Of a stretch of 64,000 nucleotides of DNA, positions 24,993 to 34,800 are shown piece by piece. This DNA comes from Sphaerothrix gracilis. Its GTDB lineage: Bacteria; Cyanobacteriota; Cyanobacteriia; Phormidesmidales; Phormidesmidaceae. The notes below the pieces were generated by a model that was not told the origin of the DNA, did not search any database, and saw only the letters and a list, made by a program, of their open reading frames with translations. A program made the translations under genes and the position numbers. Each line of letters starts with the position of its first letter. The stretch's first letter is position 1. The DNA lies in the NCBI RefSeq assembly GCF_030405905.1, contig NZ_JASATW010000007.1, forward strand, positions 124,001 to 188,000, read 5' to 3'.

Positions 24993-26405
24993 ATGACGCT
25001 TGCTAACACCCAACCCCAAGCCCTGGAATTTGAATGCGAAACCGGGAATTATCATACTTTTTGTCCGATTAGCTGCGTAGCCTGGCTCTACCAGAAAATC
25101 GAAGACAGCTTTTTCTTGGTTATCGGCACTAAGACCTGCGGCTACTTCCTCCAGAACGCTATGGGCGTAATGATCTTTGCTGAGCCTCGCTATGCGATGG
25201 CTGAGCTAGAAGAGGGCGATATCTCAGCTAAGCTCAACGACTACGATGAGCTCAAGCGGCTGTGTCTGCAGATTAAGCGCGATCGCAACCCTAGCGTTAT
25301 TGTCTGGATTGGCACCTGCACCACTGAAATTATCAAGATGGATCTCGAAGGCTTAGCCCCTCGCCTCGAATCCGAAATTGGCATTCCCATTGTGGTAGCC
25401 AGAGCTAATGGCTTAGACTACGCCTTCACCCAGGGAGAAGATACTGTCTTAGCGGCAATGGCCCACCGCTGCCCTACTCAAGCCCCGGAGGCGGAAGCTG
25501 AGAAGGAGGAACGCGGCGGTATCACCAAGCTGCTGAATTTTGGCCGTAAGAAAGAAGAGGTAGCGGCCTCAGAGTCTGAATATGTGGATCATCCCCCCTT
25601 AGTCCTGTTTGGCTCCGTGCCCGATCCAGTCGTGACTCAGATGACCCTGGAGCTGAAAAAGCAAGGCGTCAAAGTGTCCGGCTGGCTACCTTCCAAGCGC
25701 TATACCGAGCTGCCTGTTCTAGAAGAGGGCTATTATGTCGCGGGCATCAATCCCTTTCTCTCTCGCACCGCTTCCACGCTGATGCGCCGCCGTAAGTGCA
25801 AGCTGATTGGCGCGCCGTTCCCGATTGGCCCCGACGGAACCCGCGCCTGGATTGAGAAAATCTGCTCTGTGTTGGGCATTGAACCTCAAGGCATGAAGGA
25901 GCGAGAAGCCAAAATTTGGGAATCGCTGGAAGACTACCTCAAGCTAATTCGCGGTAAGTCAGTCTACTTCATGGGGGACAACCTGCTAGAAGTCTCGATG
26001 GCCCGTTTCCTCACCCGCTGCGGCATGACCGTCCACGAAGTTGGCATTCCCTACATGGATAAGCGCTATCAGGGAGCTGAACTGAAGCTGCTGGAGCAAA
26101 CCTGTCATGAAATGGGTGTGCCTACCCCCAAGATTGTGGAAAAGCCCGACAACTATAATCAGATTCAGCGGATCTATCAGCTAGAGCCTGATCTGGTCAT
26201 CACGGGTATGGCCCACGCCAATCCGTTAGAAGCACGCGGCATCAATACTAAGTGGTCAGTCGAGTTTACCTTTGCTCAAATTCACGGCTTTAGCAATGCC
26301 CGCGATATCCTAGAGCTGGTCACCCGTCCCCTACGCCGCAACAACAACCTCAAGGATCTCGGCTGGGACAAGCTGGTCAGAGAAGAGGCAACTGCTGAAA
26401 GCTAA
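24993..26405 (+). CDS. chlN: Light-independent protochlorophyllide reductase subunit N
   Basis: The NifD-like subunit that, with ChlB, binds protochlorophyllide and a 4Fe-4S cluster. The 470 residues contain the cysteine ligands in ECETGNYHTFCPISC and GTKTCGYFLQ, IGTCTTEIIKMDLEG, VARANGLDYAFTQGEDTVL and the C-terminal LVITGMAHANPLEARGINTKWSVEF. About 40 residues after position 160 (charged, AEAEKEERGGITKLLNFGRKK) form the variable insertion common to cyanobacterial ChlN. The transcript ends at a strong terminator 42 bases after the stop. Confidence 0.97.
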   Translation: MTLANTQPQALEFECETGNYHTFCPISCVAWLYQKIEDSFFLVIGTKTCGYFLQNAMGVMIFAEPRYAMAELEEGDISAKLNDYDELKRLCLQIKRDRNPSVIVWIGTCTTEIIKMDLEGLAPRLESEIGIPIVVARANGLDYAFTQGEDTVLAAMAHRCPTQAPEAEAEKEERGGITKLLNFGRKKEEVAASESEYVDHPPLVLFGSVPDPVVTQMTLELKKQGVKVSGWLPSKRYTELPVLEEGYYVAGINPFLSRTASTLMRRRKCKLIGAPFPIGPDGTRAWIEKICSVLGIEPQGMKEREAKIWESLEDYLKLIRGKSVYFMGDNLLEVSMARFLTRCGMTVHEVGIPYMDKRYQGAELKLLEQTCHEMGVPTPKIVEKPDNYNQIQRIYQLEPDLVITGMAHANPLEARGINTKWSVEFTFAQIHGFSNARDILELVTRPLRRNNNLKDLGWDKLVREEATAES

Positions 26406-26447
26406 CGAGTCTGAGCCAGTAGCCAAACTAAATTTGTAGAAGCTAAG

Positions 26448-26490
26448 AAACCGTTCTGTTGTCGAAACATTGGCAACAGAACGGTTTTTA
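26448..26490 (+). terminator. Intrinsic terminator of the chl operon
   Basis: Perfect 14-base stem AAACCGTTCTGTTG (26448-26461) and CAACAGAACGGTTT (26474-26487) with a 12-base loop and a T-run. It closes the chlL-chlN transcript. Confidence 0.92.
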
Positions 26491-26599
26491 AGCATCTTAT
26501 TGGCTGAAGAGCTGACTGCAGCCGCAGTTGGTTAGAGAATTTTGTGGGCAGAATAGCTAATAATTCTGCGATCGCGTTCTCTTGAGTTAGCTTTTTAAT

Positions 26600-29044
26600 A
26601 TGAACTGCCTAGCGTTTGCTGAACAGTTACTCAGTCAAGTACCAGACCCAGCTTTTGTCCAAACCTTTCAGCAGCAGCGAATTTTTGTGAACGAAGCCCT
26701 GTGTCAACAGGTAGATGGAAAACAGGCTTGGTTAGATCTAGATAAAGATCCCTTACACGACACAGAGGGGGACGCTGTCGCCGGTATTTCAGACACCTAC
26801 GAAGAGATTACAGCGCTCAAACAGGCAGAAGCAGATCTGCGCGATCGCGAGCAGTTTTTGCGCAGTGTTTACGAAGGCTCTGAAACTTCCATCTTCGTGG
26901 TTGATGTGCTGGAAAATGGAAAATTCCGCTTTGCCGATATCAACCCTGCTGCAGAACGAGCCTTACAGATTAGTCGGGAAGAGATGAGGCGGCGATCGCC
27001 CAGCATCGAGATACAGCAGAACTATCGGCGCTGCACCTCTTTGGGGCAAGCTATTAGCTATGAAGAGCGGTTAGTGCTAGAGGGGCAAGAAACCTGGTGG
27101 TTGACAACGCTTAATCCAGTAAAAGATGGAGCTGAGCGGATTTATCGGATTGTAGGCACAGCGATTGATATCACAGAGCGCCGAAAAATTGAAAGAGCTT
27201 TGCGGCAAAGCGAACAGCGCTTCCGTGACGTCAGTGAAGCCGCAGGTGAGTATCTGTGGGAAATTAACTTAGAGGGTGTCTATACCTTTGTGACCGAAAA
27301 ATCTAAGTCTGTTAAAGGTTATGCGCCGCCTGACCTGTTAGGTCACTCCCCCTTTGAATTCATGCCAGCTGAGGATGCTACTGCCGTCAAAGTTATTCTA
27401 CAGCAGGCAGCTGTGGCTAAAACCAGCTTTATTTTGGAAAACCGGAATGTGCTGCCCACTGGCGAGATAGTCTGGGAGCGGGTGAGCGGTCTACCGCTGC
27501 TAGATTCACAAGGTCAGATTATTGGGTTTCGCGGCACTGGGCTTAGTATTACCCAGAGTAAACAAACCGAACAGATGCTGCGAGAACAGGCTCAGCTCTC
27601 TGAGTTTAGGGCCAGCATCGACTCAATTCTGGCCCGCGAAAATGACCTCAGCCCGATACTACAGCACTGCTGTGAAGCAATTGTGCAACAGTTGGGAGCT
27701 GCTTTTGCCCGCATTTGGACGCTCAATCCTCAGGAGAACATGCTGGAACTCCAGGCCAGCGCTGGCATGTACACCCATATTGACGGTGCTCACAGCCGTG
27801 TTCCGGTAGGGCAGTTCAAAATTGGGCTAATTGCGGCTGAGCGACAGCCTCATTTAACTAACGATGTCCCCAACGATCCACGGGTCGGTGATAAAGCTTG
27901 GGCGCGGCGAGAAGGCATGGTGGCATTCGCCGGCCATCCCCTGATTGTGGGCGATGAGCTGTTAGGGGTTGTAGCGCTCTTTGCCCAGCATCCCCTGAGC
28001 AACTTGGTTTTAGAAACATTGGCTTTTATTGCAACCGAGCTAGCCTTGGGTATTAAGCGCAAACAAGCAGAGCTTTCCTTGGTTCAATCAGAAGCTCGAT
28101 TTAAGCATCAAGCTCATGAATTAAAGCGGGCAATCGTAGAGCTGCAGCAAGCTCAAATCCAGCTTATTCAAAGTGAAAAAATGTCGAGCTTGGGCCAGCT
28201 TGTAGCAGGTGTTGCCCATGAGATTAATAATCCTGTGAACTTTATTTTTGGGAATTTATCTCATGCCAAAGACTATACCCAGGATCTACTTGAACTTATA
28301 CAGCTTTATCAAATTCATCATGCAGAACCCGCACCGGCTGTTCAGCGTAAGATAGCAGACATCGACTTAGATTTCACAACTGAAGACCTACCTAAACTGC
28401 TTCATTCTATGGAAGTAGGTGCCGAACGAATTCAGCAAATTGTGCGATCGCTGCGAATTTTTTCGCGCATGGATGAAGCTGAGGTCAAAGCGGTTGATTT
28501 GCACGAAGGCATCGACAGCACGTTGATGATTTTGCAAAACCGTCTCAAAGAACAGCCTGATCGCTGTGCCATTGAGGTTATTAAGCAGTATGAGCCAATA
28601 CCTGATGTGGAATGCTATCCAGGGCAGCTAAATCAGGTTTTTATGAACCTCTTGAGTAATGCAGTTGATGCGATAGAAGAATCTCTCAAACAGCCTGCGA
28701 CTCATTGCAGTCATATGACTCTTACTCATCAGCCCAAAATTACGATTGGTACCTGCCTCGCGGACAGTCAGCATGTGATGATTGAGATAGCTGACAACGG
28801 TGTGGGCATCGCTCAGGAAATTCAGCAGCGAATTTTTAATCCCTTTTTCACGACCAAGTCAATTGGCAAAGGCACAGGTATGGGCCTTTCTATCAGCTAT
28901 CAAATTATCACTGAAAAACATAGAGGTCAGTTGACCTGCACATCCGCTGTCGGTCAGGGAACCACTTTCTCAGTAATCATTCCGCTCTGCCAGATGGCTG
29001 CTAGCCCAGGTCAAGCGGTAGGGGATGCAAGGCTTGTGCGATAG
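26600..29044 (+). CDS. PAS-PAS-GAF sensor histidine kinase
   Basis: An 814-residue cytoplasmic sensor kinase without membrane segments. In order: a short degenerate first PAS-like piece (about 1-75), a PAS domain with PAC end (about 85-200, ending GTAIDITERRKIE), a second PAS-PAC (about 205-325, ending GFRGTGLSITQSK), a GAF domain (about 335-490), a coiled coil, a dimerisation domain with phosphoacceptor H540 in VAHEINNP, and an ATPase domain with NLLSNAVDAIEES, DNGVGI and GKGTGMGLSISYQI. No receiver domain or gene is adjacent. The input signal is unknown. The first PAS-like piece is too short to fold normally. Confidence 0.92.
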   Translation: MNCLAFAEQLLSQVPDPAFVQTFQQQRIFVNEALCQQVDGKQAWLDLDKDPLHDTEGDAVAGISDTYEEITALKQAEADLRDREQFLRSVYEGSETSIFVVDVLENGKFRFADINPAAERALQISREEMRRRSPSIEIQQNYRRCTSLGQAISYEERLVLEGQETWWLTTLNPVKDGAERIYRIVGTAIDITERRKIERALRQSEQRFRDVSEAAGEYLWEINLEGVYTFVTEKSKSVKGYAPPDLLGHSPFEFMPAEDATAVKVILQQAAVAKTSFILENRNVLPTGEIVWERVSGLPLLDSQGQIIGFRGTGLSITQSKQTEQMLREQAQLSEFRASIDSILARENDLSPILQHCCEAIVQQLGAAFARIWTLNPQENMLELQASAGMYTHIDGAHSRVPVGQFKIGLIAAERQPHLTNDVPNDPRVGDKAWARREGMVAFAGHPLIVGDELLGVVALFAQHPLSNLVLETLAFIATELALGIKRKQAELSLVQSEARFKHQAHELKRAIVELQQAQIQLIQSEKMSSLGQLVAGVAHEINNPVNFIFGNLSHAKDYTQDLLELIQLYQIHHAEPAPAVQRKIADIDLDFTTEDLPKLLHSMEVGAERIQQIVRSLRIFSRMDEAEVKAVDLHEGIDSTLMILQNRLKEQPDRCAIEVIKQYEPIPDVECYPGQLNQVFMNLLSNAVDAIEESLKQPATHCSHMTLTHQPKITIGTCLADSQHVMIEIADNGVGIAQEIQQRIFNPFFTTKSIGKGTGMGLSISYQIITEKHRGQLTCTSAVGQGTTFSVIIPLCQMAASPGQAVGDARLVR

Positions 29045-29047
29045 CAG

Positions 29048-30001
29048 CTAGGCATCTACTAGCTGGCGCTGTACTTTATCAGCTTTAAGCATGTGGTAAG
29101 TAATCATGAGCTGGGTCAAGGCGAGGGGATAGCTTTGCAGCGTCTCTCCGGTTGTGCCAGTAACCTTACCAATGCTCTGGTTCTCTTCTAGGCTGCAGAA
29201 CTGGCTGAGATAGGGCACCTCGTTGCAGAGGACTCGTTCTAGTTCTTGCACCTGCTCCGATGTAGCATGACCATCAATTTCTAAAACATCAACCGGCTTA
29301 CCCATGTCGCGATCTAATCCCAAGCGAATCGCATCGCCTAGATGATTGCCCTTGTCATTCAAAATATGAGTGAAATCTGGATGGGGAATTGTTGGCCGCA
29401 GGATAAGCTGCACGTTTAAAAGCAGATCATCCTGTTCTTGATTTTCATCGGGCGGATAAAAGCTGACGATGACGTCCGACCATTTGCGCTGCGGCCTAAT
29501 AAAAGCTTCTGAGTCGGGTTCTCGCTGGTCTAGCTGTGTTCGGACCTGCTCTTCACTGTAGCCGCGTTTTCGGGTATCGCGCTTAATTTTCCAGCTATAG
29601 CGTAGGGATTCTGGGGGGGCTAGATAGACCTTAACGTCATAGTACTCACGGGCGATCGCGGTGGAGTAGCCTAGCAGCCCTTCTACAATCACAAACTTCT
29701 TGGGCTTGATATATTCCGGCGGATCAAACTTGCCCGTACTGTGGTTATAAATAGGCTTAAGGATGGCCTCCCCTTCTTGCAACAGGCGGAGATGCTGCTG
29801 AATGATATCGACATAGTTGCAGTCTGGATGCAGCGCTGAAATTCCCATCTCTTTGCGCTGCTGGCGATCGTAGCGATGATAGTCATCCGTGCAGATGGCG
29901 GTAACTTGATCTTCTCCCAGAATCTGGGCAATGCCTCGCGTTAGCGTTGTTTTACCGGCAGCGCTATCTCCTACGATACCCAAAATAATGGGACGACTCA
30001 T
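29048..30001 (-). CDS. Phosphoribulokinase-family kinase, non-canonical
   Basis: A 317-residue P-loop kinase of the phosphoribulokinase/uridine kinase family. It has GDSAAGKTTLT, ICTDDYHRYDRQQRKEMG, the substrate region KPIYNHSTGKFDPPE, VIVEGLLGY and the DTRKRGYS lid. The Calvin-cycle enzyme of cyanobacteria has GDSGCGKST with a redox cysteine; here Ala15 replaces it while C37 (ICTDDYH) is kept, so a disulfide-controlled switch is not possible at this site. Cyanobacteria keep a separate canonical prk, so this may be a second enzyme. Ribulose-5-phosphate is the likely but unproven substrate. Stop codons of this gene and the histidine kinase are three bases apart. Confidence 0.82.
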   Translation of the reverse strand: MSRPIILGIVGDSAAGKTTLTRGIAQILGEDQVTAICTDDYHRYDRQQRKEMGISALHPDCNYVDIIQQHLRLLQEGEAILKPIYNHSTGKFDPPEYIKPKKFVIVEGLLGYSTAIAREYYDVKVYLAPPESLRYSWKIKRDTRKRGYSEEQVRTQLDQREPDSEAFIRPQRKWSDVIVSFYPPDENQEQDDLLLNVQLILRPTIPHPDFTHILNDKGNHLGDAIRLGLDRDMGKPVDVLEIDGHATSEQVQELERVLCNEVPYLSQFCSLEENQSIGKVTGTTGETLQSYPLALTQLMITYHMLKADKVQRQLVDA

Positions 30002-30348
30002 GGTTCCTCCGAGGCAAGTGAATGAAGATTAAGCGGACTGGTCTAATTGTAGGGAGGAACGGGACGAGGCTCAATGTTTTCTTAATCTTCGTCGGCTGGT
30101 AGCGGCCCGAAAACGATAACTGCTGGTACTCCAAAAACTATAGAAGAGGTTCTATGGCTAGGTTGCGAAAACGTATCAGGGCAAAGCGGCTGTGTGCGCA
30201 GACGCGATCGCTTGCCTACAGCAAAATGATCAAATTCAAAAAAATATTGAGACGTTTGCTTACTCACCTTGGCATTTTAAAAAGAAGTGATATAGTACAG
30301 AGGTACTGCTGGGGACAAACTTACCCAAAGCATCCTAGGGGAAGACCT
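30002..30348. other. Spacer between kinase gene and actin-like gene
   Basis: A 347-base divergent region. The right half carries a clear promoter-like pair and a palindrome (see 30269-30307). An in-frame extension of the actin-like gene reaches back to 30154 but lacks a ribosome binding site and runs across these elements, so it is not accepted as coding. Confidence 0.5.
30269..30307 (+). promoter_or_regulatory. Sigma-70-type promoter with overlapping palindrome for the actin-like gene
   Basis: TTGGCA (30269-30274) and TATAGT (30291-30296) are separated by 16 bases. The -10 box overlaps the inverted repeat AGTAC-AGAG-GTACT (30294-30307), an apt operator for autoregulation. The start codon at 30349 is about 40 bases farther. 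Confidence 0.6.
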
Positions 30349-31407
30349 ATGACGACAGCCACTCAGTCTAAATCGACAACTAAGCGCCGCGCCGCGACCA
30401 AATCTGCAGAGGCCACTCCTGAGGCAGTCAGCGCTGGGGTGACGCGGACGCTAGCTTTAGATGCAGGCAACTACGATCTTAAGTTTTTTGACGGTGTCAG
30501 TCACCCCAAAGCAATTCGCTCTGTGCGCTATCAGCTACCACAGGGACGCGATCCTGTCCGCTATTCAGAAGCTTCACCCTTAATTGAACTGCCTGATGGC
30601 AGTCGCCATCACTTTGGGGCACAGGCTTATAAATATCGGCGACAGCAGCAGACCGTTATTGAGAACAAAGTGGAGCTAGCGCGGCTGCATCTCTACGCCT
30701 GCCTAGAGCCGATAAACGCTTCTCTATCAGAATTCCCGCTGCATCTCTACCTCTCAACCCCCGAACCCGCTAAGCACGCGGCGGCGCTTCAAGAACAGCT
30801 CCTAGGTCTGCACCAGTTCAATCGCAACGGTTTGGATTTCCGCATTGAGGTGGAGTCAGTAGCGGTTGAGCGCGAGGGTATGGGCGCTTACTATGCGGCT
30901 AAGCATCAGGGGCTGATACCTGACAGTGGCTACACCATTGTGATTGACATTGGCGGCGGTACCTGGCTGACGCGGCTAGTCGATGCCGAAGGCGAAGTCA
31001 TTGACGAGAACGTGATGAACCGTGGCGGTACCTATGAGTTGGCAACGGCTATTAGCTTCGATCGCCGTTTGACTAATGACCTCGGCACCACCGCCGATCC
31101 TAGCGTCGTCATGGACGGCTTTCGCGGCAACCATGTCTATGCCGACACCGAGTTGAGCTGGGCTGACTGGCTAGATGAATATTTAGACCCCTGGTTCAAG
31201 GGGATCTTTCAGACGGTTAAGGCACAGTACACCCCCTATATGCCGCGTGTCACTCGTTTCTTAGTCACCGGGGGCGGCTCTCACCTAATTGCCCACCGCT
31301 TAGAAGGACGCAAATTATTTGCGGTTCTGGGCGAACCGCAGTTTGCCAATGTGCGCGGCTTGTTTTCACTTTCTACGGATACGCAGCTATGCATGACAAC
31401 AAAGTAA
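30349..31407 (+). CDS. Actin-like ATPase, ParM/StbA type
   Basis: A 352-residue actin-fold protein. The phosphate-1 motif is LALDAGNYDLKFF (D38), phosphate-2 is IVIDIGGGTW (D200), and the adenosine motif is LVTGGGSHL (around 307-310). A basic, probably unstructured lead of about 30 residues precedes the fold. ParM-type actins form filaments that push replicons apart, and related ones act in cell organisation. The ATG follows GGGGA closely. The coding end overlaps the small next gene by 19 bases, as in parM-parR operons. No plasmid replication gene is nearby, so this is probably chromosomal. Confidence 0.82.
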   Translation: MTTATQSKSTTKRRAATKSAEATPEAVSAGVTRTLALDAGNYDLKFFDGVSHPKAIRSVRYQLPQGRDPVRYSEASPLIELPDGSRHHFGAQAYKYRRQQQTVIENKVELARLHLYACLEPINASLSEFPLHLYLSTPEPAKHAAALQEQLLGLHQFNRNGLDFRIEVESVAVEREGMGAYYAAKHQGLIPDSGYTIVIDIGGGTWLTRLVDAEGEVIDENVMNRGGTYELATAISFDRRLTNDLGTTADPSVVMDGFRGNHVYADTELSWADWLDEYLDPWFKGIFQTVKAQYTPYMPRVTRFLVTGGGSHLIAHRLEGRKLFAVLGEPQFANVRGLFSLSTDTQLCMTTK

Positions 31408-31643
31408 GACTCAGTCCCGATATTCTCGATAAGGCCCAGCAGATTGCTAATGAGTGGGGCTTGAAAAACGCTAGAGCCGCAGTTGAGGCAGTCTTCCGCA
31501 AGTATTCAGACGAATATCTGTACGGTAGAGCGCGATCGCCCGAAGGGTTTGTTGCCATTACGCCGGCACCTCCTAATCAAGCGGCTAATGCAGAACCAAA
31601 CTGCGAAGCCTTAGATGCCCTTGATGACCTTTTGGCCCTCTAG
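31389..31643 (+). CDS. Small ParR-like partner of the actin-like protein
   Basis: An 84-residue protein starting within the 3' end of the actin-like gene. Residues 5-45 (VRLSPDILDKAQQIANEWGLKNARAAVEAVFRKY) look like a ribbon-helix-helix or short helical DNA-binding unit: a strand-like start, then two helices with a glycine turn. The Pro/Asn/Ala-rich tail ends in an acidic-hydrophobic motif (EALDALDDLLAL), which could bind the actin as ParR tails do. Similarity to known ParR cannot be shown here, so the role rests on architecture and position. Confidence 0.65.
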   Translation: MHDNKVRLSPDILDKAQQIANEWGLKNARAAVEAVFRKYSDEYLYGRARSPEGFVAITPAPPNQAANAEPNCEALDALDDLLAL

Positions 31644-31688
31644 CTGCTGATCGAATTTACAAATTGATGGGCTAATAGGGCGATCGCC

Positions 31689-31730
31689 AGCAGGTAAGAG
31701 TGCGACAGGTTTTGCCCTCCCTTACCTGCT
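31689..31730. terminator. Bidirectional terminator between convergent genes
   Basis: Perfect 10-base arms AGCAGGTAAG (31689-31698) and CTTACCTGCT (31721-31730) with a 22-base loop, 45 bases after the stop of the ParR-like gene and facing the glutamate synthase. T-runs are weak on both sides. Confidence 0.55.
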
Positions 31731-31781
31731 ATTTCAGCAAAACGTTTCAAGACCGCTTCCTTCATATCAGATTCAGAATCG

Positions 31782-31817
31782 CTCAGCGCTATACAGCTAA
31801 ATGCGGATAGCGCTGAG
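31782..31817. other. Hairpin at the 3' side of glutamate synthase
   Basis: Perfect 11-base arms CTCAGCGCTAT (31782-31792) and ATAGCGCTGAG (31807-31817) around a 14-base loop, nine bases beyond the gltB stop on the minus strand. Probably the 3' end structure of the gltB transcript; there is no T-run. Confidence 0.5.
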
Positions 31818-31825
31818 ATTAATCC

Positions 31826-34800
31826 CTAAACCGAACTCAGCACCTTATCTTCTTCAGATAGCTCCGGGTTCGCCTCTGGCGTTTCCGCTTCAGACGGCGG
31901 CACCACCTGCCAGAACTTGGGCAAATAGTCAGACCAGTTCGCCAAAATCTGCGCCGCTTTCTGGCTGCCTGTACGCTCAGCGTGGGCCTCAATCATTGAC
32001 TTGAGCTGCTGTTCACCCGCCGTTGTTAGCACCCGCTGTACCTTGACGATTTCGGGATTTACCTTTGTAGGAAAGCCGCCTTCTTCATCCAAGAAATAGG
32101 CTAAGCCCCCAGTCATCCCGGCCCCGACATTGCGACCTACTCGGCCCAGTACCACAACCGTTCCGCCAGTCATGTATTCACAGCAGTGATCGCCTGCGCC
32201 CTCAATCACTGCCTGACCTTTAGAGTTACGCACCGCAAAGCGCTCACCCGCTTGACCCAAAGCAAATAGGATACCGCCTGTAGAACCATAGAGGCAGGTA
32301 TTGCCGACAATCACGTTTTGCGACGGATCGTAGCCTGTGTTGCTATGCGGTTTGATAATAATCTCGCCACCGTGCATTCCTTTGCCGACATAGTCATTCG
32401 CCTCACCCTGGAGCGTCAGCGTCATCCCCGGCAGGTTAAAGGCTCCAAAGCTCTGTCCGGCACTGCCCTCAAAGTTGAGATTGAGCTGGCCTTCAAAGCC
32501 GCTATTGCCGTACTTTTTAGCGATCGCACCTGCGATTCGGGCACCCACCGTGCGATCGGTGTTAATCACAGAAACCGTTTTGGTAACGCTGCCCTGGTTC
32601 TGAATGGCCTGCTGAATAGCTTCATCAGCTAGCAGTTCATCGTCTAGAACCGGACCATTGCCGTGAATTTCACCATGCTGCAGCCAAGCGCGATCGCTGC
32701 GGGTATCCGGCAGACTGGTGAGACAGGTGAGATCGAGCTTTTCAGTTTTGGTCAGATTGACATCACTGCGGGGGATTAGCAGATCGGCCCGTCCGGTAAT
32801 GTCGCTGAGCTGGCGGTAGCCTAGCTTCGCCAACAGAGATCGCACTTCTTCGGCCACAAAGTAGAAGAAGTTAACTACGTGCTCAGGAATGCCGGTAAAG
32901 CGCTTGCGCAGTTCTTCCTTCTGAGAAGCGACGCCCACTGGGCAGTTATTGGTGTGGCAAACCCGCGCCATGATACAGCCTTCAGCGATCATAGCAATGG
33001 AGCCAAAGCCAAACTCTTCTGCTCCCATCAGCGCTCCCATAATTACATCCCAGCCGGTTTTGAGGCCGCCGTCTACGCGCAGCGTGACGCGATCGCGGAG
33101 CTGGTTAATCATCAGCATCCGGTGAACTTCGGTGAGGCCCAGTTCCCAGGGTGCACCTGCGTGCTTGATCGAGCTGAGGGGAGAAGCGCCCGTACCGCCA
33201 TCATGGCCCGAAATTTGAATCACGTCAGCATTGGCTTTAGCCACGCCTGCAGCCACCGTGCCGATACCAATCTCAGCTACCAGCTTGACGGAAACGCCTG
33301 CCTTGGGGTTGATTTGGTGTAGATCAAAAATGAGCTGGGCCAAATCCTCAATGGAGTAGATATCGTGGTGCGGCGGCGGCGAAATGAGGGGTACTCCTGG
33401 CTTAGAACGACGCAGCATAGCAATGTAGGAGCTGACCTTCTTGCCGGGAAGCTGACCGCCTTCACCGGGCTTGGCACCTTGAGCAATCTTGATCTCGATT
33501 TGCTTGGCCTGCATGAGGTATTCCGGCGTCACCCCGAAGCGACCTGAAGCCACCTGCTTGATAGCAGAACTAGCCGTATCGCCGTTGCGCAGCCCCTTCA
33601 AATGCGGGAACGTCGGCGAGTTACCGGACTCATCTACATCCCCTAGCACCTCAAATCGCACCGGGTCTTCACCTCCCTCACCGGAGTTAGACTTACCGTT
33701 AATGCGGTTCATGGCGATCGCCAGTACCTCATGGGCCTCCCGCGATAGCGCTCCCAGAGACATTCCCCCCGTGCAGAAACGCTCCATAATTTTCTCGGCA
33801 CTTTCTACCTCTTCTAGGGGAATCGAAGGGCGATCGCTGTGAAAGTCCAGGAGATCTCGTAGCGCCGTCGGTGGGCGATTGGCTAGCTGGGCTTTGTAGA
33901 CCTCATAATGGTCATGCTGCTTGCTTTCTAGGGCTTTGTGCAGCAGCTTAGTCATGGCCGGGTTATTCATGTGGTACTCGCCCTTGGGCCGAGCCTGAAT
34001 AAAGCCCATATTCTCTAAACGCTTGCTGGTCAGCTCTGGGAAGGCCCGCTGATGGAAGGCAATGGTTTCTTGGGCTAGGTCGGCCACGTTCAGCCCGCCC
34101 AGGCGCGAGGTCGTACCCCGAAAAGCCAGCTCAATTAGATCAGCTCCTAAGCCAATGGCCTCAAAAATCTGAGCGCCCTGATAGCTAGTCAGCAGGGAGA
34201 TGCCCATTTTAGAGAGAATCTTCAGCAGTCCGGCTTCGATTGACTTGCGGTAGTTGGCCTGAGCACCATTGAGCGTAGTCACCGGCAGCTTTTCAGTTGC
34301 CATTAGCTTTTGGGTGCGGTTATCAGCCCACCAGTGCCGTACCGTCTCAAAGGCTAGATAGGGGCAAACCGCGCTGGCTCCATAGCCCAGTAGGCAGGCA
34401 AAGTGGTGTGTACTCCAGCACTGTGCTGTATCAACCACTAGGGAGGTCTTCATCCGCAGTCCTTGGCGGATTAGATGGTGGTGGACGGCGCCAACGGCTA
34501 GCAGCGGAGGGATGTAGGTCTGCTGAGCGGTGATCTGAGCAGAATTCCCGGCTTCGTCAACGCGATCGCTGAGGATCAGAATTTCCTGACCGGCCTTGAC
34601 GGCGGCTTCCGCCTGCTGACAAAGGTCAGCGATCGCCTGCTTCAGCCCTGCTGGCCCCTGTTCCAAACTGTAGAGCGTTGAAAGTGTGGCATTCTCAAAG
34701 CCAGACTGACGAACAATGTCCAACTCATTTTCATTGAGTACCGGCGACTCTAGCTTCAGCAGCCGAGCATGTTCAGCCGACGATTCTAGTAGGTTGCGAC

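Noticed and set aside
30154..30348. Upstream extension of the actin-like gene
   Set aside because: It crosses a promoter and palindrome, has no ribosome binding site and is basic filler; the ATG at 30349 has GGGGA before it.
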